A DNA stretch of 64,000 nucleotides from Bacillota bacterium (GTDB taxonomy: Bacteria > Bacillota > Clostridia > Oscillospirales > Oscillospiraceae): the NCBI GenBank assembly GCA_021770445.1, contig JAETQY010000001.1, forward strand, positions 62,001-126,000, written 5' to 3'. The notes under the pieces were generated by a model that saw only the letters and a list, made by a program, of their open reading frames with translations, searched no databases and was not told the origin of the DNA. A program made the translations under genes and the position numbers. Each line of letters begins with the position of its first letter. The stretch's first letter is position 1. Below, piece by piece: positions 60,264 through 64,000 of the stretch.

Positions 60264-60481
60264 GACTTCTCCCCCCCGTCGGGTACAAACTCCAAAATAT
60301 CTCCCGGCTGGCAGTCCAGGGCCTTGCAGATGGCCTCCAGGGTGGAGAACCGCACCGCCCGGGCCTTGTTGTTCTTCAGAATGGACAGGTTTGCCATTGT
60401 TATGTCAACCTTTTGGGCCAGCTCCCCCAGGGGCATTTTTCTCTTGGCCATCATCACGTTCAGGTTTACCATGATCGCCAT
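60260..60481 (-). CDS. small XRE/YozG-family regulator
   Basis: A 73-residue HTH protein: MAKRKMPLGELAQKVDITMANLSILKNNKARAVRFSTLEAICKALDCQPGDIL covers it in overlapping parts. The YozG type (VNLNVMMAKRK start) commonly pairs with a DUF2975 membrane protein, as here. It is 12 bases after the DUF2975 stop. The start may be MVNLN at about 60472. It is likely an autoregulator. Confidence 0.92.
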   Translation of the reverse strand: MAIMVNLNVMMAKRKMPLGELAQKVDITMANLSILKNNKARAVRFSTLEAICKALDCQPGDILEFVPDGGEKS

Positions 60482-60493
60482 CGTGCCGCCCCC

Positions 60494-61069
60494 TTAGATG
60501 GTCAGGTCCTGGTCCTCTTTCAACTCCGCCGCCTGACGGAACAGGGCGGACATGACCAGGCACAGCAGTCCTGCCATAAAGAAAATGGGCACGAACAGCG
60601 CATTATAGGTGAGCAGAGGACCGATGCTCTGGTAATAAGCCAGCCCCCAGGCCAGTCTCAGCAGCGCCGCCGTGGAAATCAGGAAACAGCACACCGAGGC
60701 CCGTTTCAGGTTCTGGGCATTGCGCAGAGTGAAGGGTTCTCCCTTCAGGATCGTATCCAGCACCCGTTTTCCCTGCCAGAGGATCACAGCGGTGCAGACC
60801 CCGCAGGACAGAAGGAACAGGGACAGCACCACCCAGTCCTGTCCTTCCCCCGTCGCTCCCAGCATCCAAATAACAGGGTGCCAGATCGTAACAAAAAATC
60901 GCATAAATTGAAAAGCGCTGTTGTTTTCCAGCAGCCCTGTACCCCCTCCGCCGACATAAAACGCAGCCATACCGGGCACCAGAAACAGCGCGATCAAATT
61001 GCACACAAACGTAATGACAACAAGGACCCGCAGGACTCGGGCTAGCTTTTGAACAGCAGTCTTTTCCAT
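60494..61069 (-). CDS. DUF2975 membrane protein
   Basis: A 191-residue protein with four membrane helices (VLVVITFVCNLIALFLVPGM, VTIWHPVIWMLGATG, WVVLSLFLLSCGVCTAVILW, VPIFFMAGLLCLVMSALF). The family is often encoded with a YozG-like regulator, as seen directly downstream. Unknown function. The ATG has GGAGGA. First gene of a three-gene operon. Confidence 0.88.
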   Translation of the reverse strand: MEKTAVQKLARVLRVLVVITFVCNLIALFLVPGMAAFYVGGGGTGLLENNSAFQFMRFFVTIWHPVIWMLGATGEGQDWVVLSLFLLSCGVCTAVILWQGKRVLDTILKGEPFTLRNAQNLKRASVCCFLISTAALLRLAWGLAYYQSIGPLLTYNALFVPIFFMAGLLCLVMSALFRQAAELKEDQDLTI

Positions 61070-61373
61070 GGGTAATTCCTCCTCTCGGCTGGCCCTATCC
61101 TAGCACGCGGAAGATTGATTTTCAATATATTTTTATCGTTTTTCAATAAATTCAGAACAGAAGAAACGGCAGCCGCCGACTACCAACCCCCGCCGCATCC
61201 AGCCTCCGACAAAGGCCGGAGGCCGGGTAGGGATCAAAGTACGGCGCTGCCGAGTGTGGGCGCAGGACCAGGGTCTTTAGGGACGGAGTCCCTAAACGGC
61301 GCTTTGGTGACTTTGCCGCTGTTGGCAAAGTCACTCGCCGCCGGGGCGGCGAAACCTCCCCCGTCCCCTACGT
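61070..61373. other. intergenic region with hairpins, no gene
   Basis: About 300 bases. The right half has three hairpins: TTTAGGGAC/GTCCCTAAA (about 61275-61296), GTGACTTTGCC/GGCAAAGTCAC (about 61308-61335) and CGCCGCC/GGCGGCG (about 61337-61352). The left part is AT-rich and may hold the DUF2975 promoter. The region ends at the nth stop codon. Confidence 0.65.
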
Positions 61374-62021
61374 TCATCCTCCGTTCTTCGCAAAATGGTC
61401 GCACCAGGACCGCAGGGTACAGCTCTGGCACTGGGGGCGGCGGGCGATACACACCGCCCGGCCGTGGAGGACCATGCGGTGGCAGAAGTCGTTGGACTCC
61501 TCGGGCGGCAGGACGGCCCGGAGCTGCTGCTCCACCTTGGCCGGGTCCTTGGTGCCGTCGGTGAGGCCCAGCAGGCCGGTAATGCGGATGCAGTGGGTGT
61601 CGGCCACCACTACGCCGGGGGTGTGGTATACATCCCCCAAAATGAGGTTGGCCGTCTTGCGGCCCACGCCGGGCAGCTTGAGCAGGTCCTCCATGGTGTT
61701 AGGGACCTTTCCGCCGTAATCCCGAATCAACATCTGGGAGGCCAGCACAATGTCCTTCGCCTTGGCCCGGAAGAAGCCGGTGGAATGGATGTACTCCTCC
61801 ACCTCTGAAATATCGGCGTTGGCTAAGGCCTCTAGGGTAGGAAACCGCTTGTACAGCGCCGGGGTCACCTTGTTGACCCGCTCGTCGGTGCACTGGGCCG
61901 CCAGACGGACGGAAAAGAGCAGCTCATAGTCCTTTTGGTACTCCAGGGAGCAGATGCCGTCGGGATAGAGCACCTTCAGCTCCTCCACAATGGCGCGGAC
62001 ATCCTCGGGGGTCTTGTTCAT
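61374..62021 (-). CDS. nth: endonuclease III
   Basis: Base-excision repair glycosylase/AP lyase for oxidised pyrimidines, 215 residues. Helix-hairpin-helix LPGVGRKTANLIL has the catalytic lysine, VVADTHCIRI the catalytic aspartate, and the 4Fe-4S ligands are C-x6-C-x2-C-x5-C (CIARRPQCQSCTLRSWC). The ATG lies 13 bases after AGGTGACC-type site. Single gene. Assignment is certain. Confidence 0.97.
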   Translation of the reverse strand: MNKTPEDVRAIVEELKVLYPDGICSLEYQKDYELLFSVRLAAQCTDERVNKVTPALYKRFPTLEALANADISEVEEYIHSTGFFRAKAKDIVLASQMLIRDYGGKVPNTMEDLLKLPGVGRKTANLILGDVYHTPGVVVADTHCIRITGLLGLTDGTKDPAKVEQQLRAVLPPEESNDFCHRMVLHGRAVCIARRPQCQSCTLRSWCDHFAKNGG

Positions 62022-62149
62022 AGCGGGTCACCTCTCGTCTGTTTTCCTTATCCTAACACACCTTTGGTAAAATTTCGACCCCTTTTTTCAAAACTCTCTT
62101 GTCTTTTTTCATTCCGCCCTATATGATGGAGACTATGAGGTGAGGTTCC

Positions 62150-62980
62150 ATGAAAAGTTTGTTCTGCTGTCCCTTGTGTGGGGCCCCGCTGGAGCGGGAG
62201 CCGGCCCGCCTGTTCTGCCCCAACCGCCACAGCTTCGACCGCTCCGCTGCCGGATATGTCCACCTCCTCCCCGCCAACCGGAAGCACTCCAAAGACCCAG
62301 GGGACGACAAGGCCATGGTGGCCGCCCGGGCGGCGTTTTTGGAAAAAGGGTACTACACCCCTCTGCGGAACAGCCTATGTAAAGTAATTTTACAGTACAC
62401 AGAAAACCTGTCCGCCCCCGTCATCCTGGACAGCGGCTGCGGCGAGGGCTGGTACACCGCCGGGCTGTTCCAGGCGCTGTCCCAGGCGGGCCGCACACCC
62501 CAGATCGCCGGGGTGGACCTGTCCAGAGCCGCCCTGCGCCGGGCAGCGAAGCGGGTGCCCAGGGCGGAGTTTGCCGCGGCTTCAGTATATCACCTTCCCA
62601 TCCCAGACAACTCCGTCGACGTGCTGGTGAACATCTTTTCTCCTCTGGCCGCGGATGAGTTTGCCCGGGTCCTCCGCCCCGGAGGGCTGTTTTGCTACGC
62701 GGTGCCCTCCGCCCGCCACCTGTGGGAAATGAAGGAAGTCCTCTACCCAACTCCCTACGAAAACCCGGTGAAGCGGGAGGACTATTCCGGCTTTGTCTGG
62801 AGAGATATAAAGGAGATACGCTATACAGTTGATTTAGAGAACACCAGCGACATTATGGCCCTGTTTGGCATGACCCCTTATGCCTGGAAGACCCCCAAAG
62901 AAGGGGTCGCCCGACTGGAGGCCCTGAACCGGCTGCGCTGTCAGATCGGCTTTGATCTGCACCTGTACGAGAGGGCATAA
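62150..62980 (+). CDS. rlmA: 23S rRNA (guanine-N1)-methyltransferase, RlmA/TlrB type
   Basis: A 276-residue SAM methyltransferase. An N-terminal zinc finger (CCPLCGAPL and FCPNRHSFDRS) is followed by the Rossmann domain (ILDSGCGEGWYTAGL) and the CF/PN-like catalytic region FSPLAADEFARVLRPGGLF. It methylates G745 or, in TlrB-type homologues, G748 of 23S rRNA (the latter gives tylosin resistance). I cannot separate the two from sequence. It has its own GAGGTGAG ribosome site. Confidence 0.93.
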   Translation: MKSLFCCPLCGAPLEREPARLFCPNRHSFDRSAAGYVHLLPANRKHSKDPGDDKAMVAARAAFLEKGYYTPLRNSLCKVILQYTENLSAPVILDSGCGEGWYTAGLFQALSQAGRTPQIAGVDLSRAALRRAAKRVPRAEFAAASVYHLPIPDNSVDVLVNIFSPLAADEFARVLRPGGLFCYAVPSARHLWEMKEVLYPTPYENPVKREDYSGFVWRDIKEIRYTVDLENTSDIMALFGMTPYAWKTPKEGVARLEALNRLRCQIGFDLHLYERA

Positions 62981-63008
62981 AAAGAGCCGCCTTGGGCGGC
63001 TCTTTTCT
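62977..63008. terminator. bidirectional terminator
   Basis: GAGCCGCC (62984-62991) and GGCGGCTC (62995-63002), with A-run on the left and TTTT on the right, between convergent rlmA and gltX. Confidence 0.88.
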
Positions 63009-63009
63009 C

Positions 63010-64000
63010 TTACAGCTTGTCCAGTCCCAGCTTGAGGCGGCGCAGAGTCTCCTCCTTGCCCAGAATCTGGCAGATCTCCACCGCACCGCCAGGGGTGACG
63101 GCCTGACCGGCGGCAGCGATGCGCACCGGCCACATGACGGTGGCGTTCTTCACCTGCATTCCCTCGGCCAGCCCGGTAAGGACCTCTTTGATGTTCCACT
63201 CGTTCCAGGTGTGGATCGCGCCAAGCGTAACGATGGCGGCGGACAACATCTCCTTTGCCACCTCGGGGGTACACTTGGACTTCTTGTTGGTGAACAGCTC
63301 CATATCGTAGTCAGGCAGTTCCTGGAAGAAGGCCACCTTCTCCGGGATTTCGGTGAGCTTTTCGCACCGGGCCTGGAGGAGGGCGGCAATCTCAGATACC
63401 GACAGGTGTTCATCCTTTACAGCCTGTCTGATATAGGGCTCAGCCACCTTTGCAAAGTCCTCCGGGCTCATCGCGCGCAGGTACAAGGCGTTGAAGTGGG
63501 TCAGTTTCTCAATGTCGAAAATGGCGGGGGATTTGGACATGCCCGCCAGGTCGAAGGCCCGGGCCAGCTCGTCCAAAGAGAATACCTCCTGCTCGGCGAT
63601 GTCCCCCCGGGGGGACCAGCCCAGCAGGGCCACGTAGTTGAGGATGGCCTCGGTGAGGAAGCCCTGGTCCTTCAGGTCCTCGTAGGAGGGGTCGCCGTGG
63701 CGCTTGGACATCTTGTTCTGGGCGTCCCGCATGACGGGAGAGCAGTGGACATAGGTGGGGATGTCCCAGCCGAAGCCCTCATACAGCAGGTTGTACTTGG
63801 GGGCGGAGGACAGGTACTCGCTGCCCCGGACCACGTGGGTGATGCCCATGAGATGGTCGTCGATGACGTTGGCGAAGTTGTAGGTGGGCATGCCGTCCCG
63901 CTTGATGAGCACCTGGTCGTCCAGGGTCTTGTTCTCCACGGTGATGTCGCCGAAGATGGCGTCCCGGAAGGTGGTGGTCCCCACTTCCGGGATGCGCTGG
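63010..64000 (-). CDS. gltX: glutamyl-tRNA synthetase, N-terminal part outside window
   Basis: Class I synthetase charging tRNA-Glu (and often tRNA-Gln). Only the last 330 codons are visible; the frame continues past base 64000, where the N-terminal HIGH motif would be. Visible are PTYNFANVIDDHLMGITHVVRGSEYLSSAP in parts, the KMSKR loop (KMSKRHGDPSYEDL, about 230 bases in), and the C-terminal anticodon-binding helical domain. Terminator at the 3' end is shared with rlmA. Confidence 0.96.
   Translation of the reverse strand, partial: QRIPEVGTTTFRDAIFGDITVENKTLDDQVLIKRDGMPTYNFANVIDDHLMGITHVVRGSEYLSSAPKYNLLYEGFGWDIPTYVHCSPVMRDAQNKMSKRHGDPSYEDLKDQGFLTEAILNYVALLGWSPRGDIAEQEVFSLDELARAFDLAGMSKSPAIFDIEKLTHFNALYLRAMSPEDFAKVAEPYIRQAVKDEHLSVSEIAALLQARCEKLTEIPEKVAFFQELPDYDMELFTNKKSKCTPEVAKEMLSAAIVTLGAIHTWNEWNIKEVLTGLAEGMQVKNATVMWPVRIAAAGQAVTPGGAVEICQILGKEETLRRLKLGLDKL

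Overview
The window looks like chromosomal DNA of a G+C-rich, endospore-forming anaerobic Firmicute of class Clostridia, most likely the Oscillospiraceae/Flavonifractor-Lawsonibacter type. The evidence is the sporulation genes sigG, spoIIM, yunB, yqfC and yqfD, the SCIFF peptide locus (scfA/scfB), a tyrosine T-box leader, ECF-type and sigma-A-type promoters, and interspersed GC-rich palindromes of a kind I associate with this family. The genus is inferred, not proven. I see no rRNA, tRNA or CRISPR array and no phage structural genes. Most of the window is tightly packed core genome on the minus strand.

Layout. 1-2870 (+): end of nadK, then argR and recN, the usual Firmicute trio. 2914-4353 (-): sodium symporter. 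4590-6709 (+): malic enzyme, a low-G+C ABM-like gene and a DHFR-like reductase. 6720-9123 (+): a tyrosine T-box leader, then an EamA transporter and tyrS. 9161-10346 (-): DUF2000 gene and an AraC regulator with no normal start codon. 10432-11896 (+): nested inverted repeats, a Xer-like recombinase and an SdpI-like membrane protein. 11933-22040 (-): DUF362 ferredoxin protein, EamA transporter, ligA, VanZ protein, yunB, a small membrane protein, a methionine-gamma-lyase-family enzyme, murD, xerD and spoIIM. 22330-26837 (-): scfB, an unknown gene, scfA, a TIGR04086-like gene, yajC, tgt and a zinc ribbon protein.

27022-30448 (+): dinB, PiT and ZIP transporters. 30483-35483: XRE regulator, 72-codon ORF, sigG behind a ribosome-site hairpin, a secreted/anchored unknown, MFS pair, DUF523, DUF3795 and ireB. 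35584-41320 (-): MFS, ftsK/spoIIIE, uppP and tepA-like protease. 41448-46045: XRE-membrane regulator, ECF sigma factor with anti-sigma-like partner, M18 aminopeptidase, coaE, XRE regulator. 46152-54215 (-): one long run ddl-murF-ABC-F-ydcF-prfA-unknown-HAD-tsaC. 54366-54724 (+): RNase P RNA. 54757-64000: coiled-coil protein, GH13 enzyme, small XRE regulator with a truncated divergent ORF and a palindromic element, phoH-yqfD-yqfC, a DUF2975/YozG/48-aa operon, nth, rlmA (+) and the 3' part of gltX.

How it fits together. Cell-wall precursor synthesis (ddl, murF, murD, uppP), translation (tyrS, prfA, tgt, tsaC, gltX, rlmA, rnpB), DNA repair and segregation (recN, ligA, nth, dinB, ftsK, two Xer recombinases) and sporulation dominate. 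The least understood parts are the SCIFF locus with an extra gene between precursor and maturase, the Tyr T-box upstream of a transporter, and several small regulator/membrane-protein operons with visible operator repeats.
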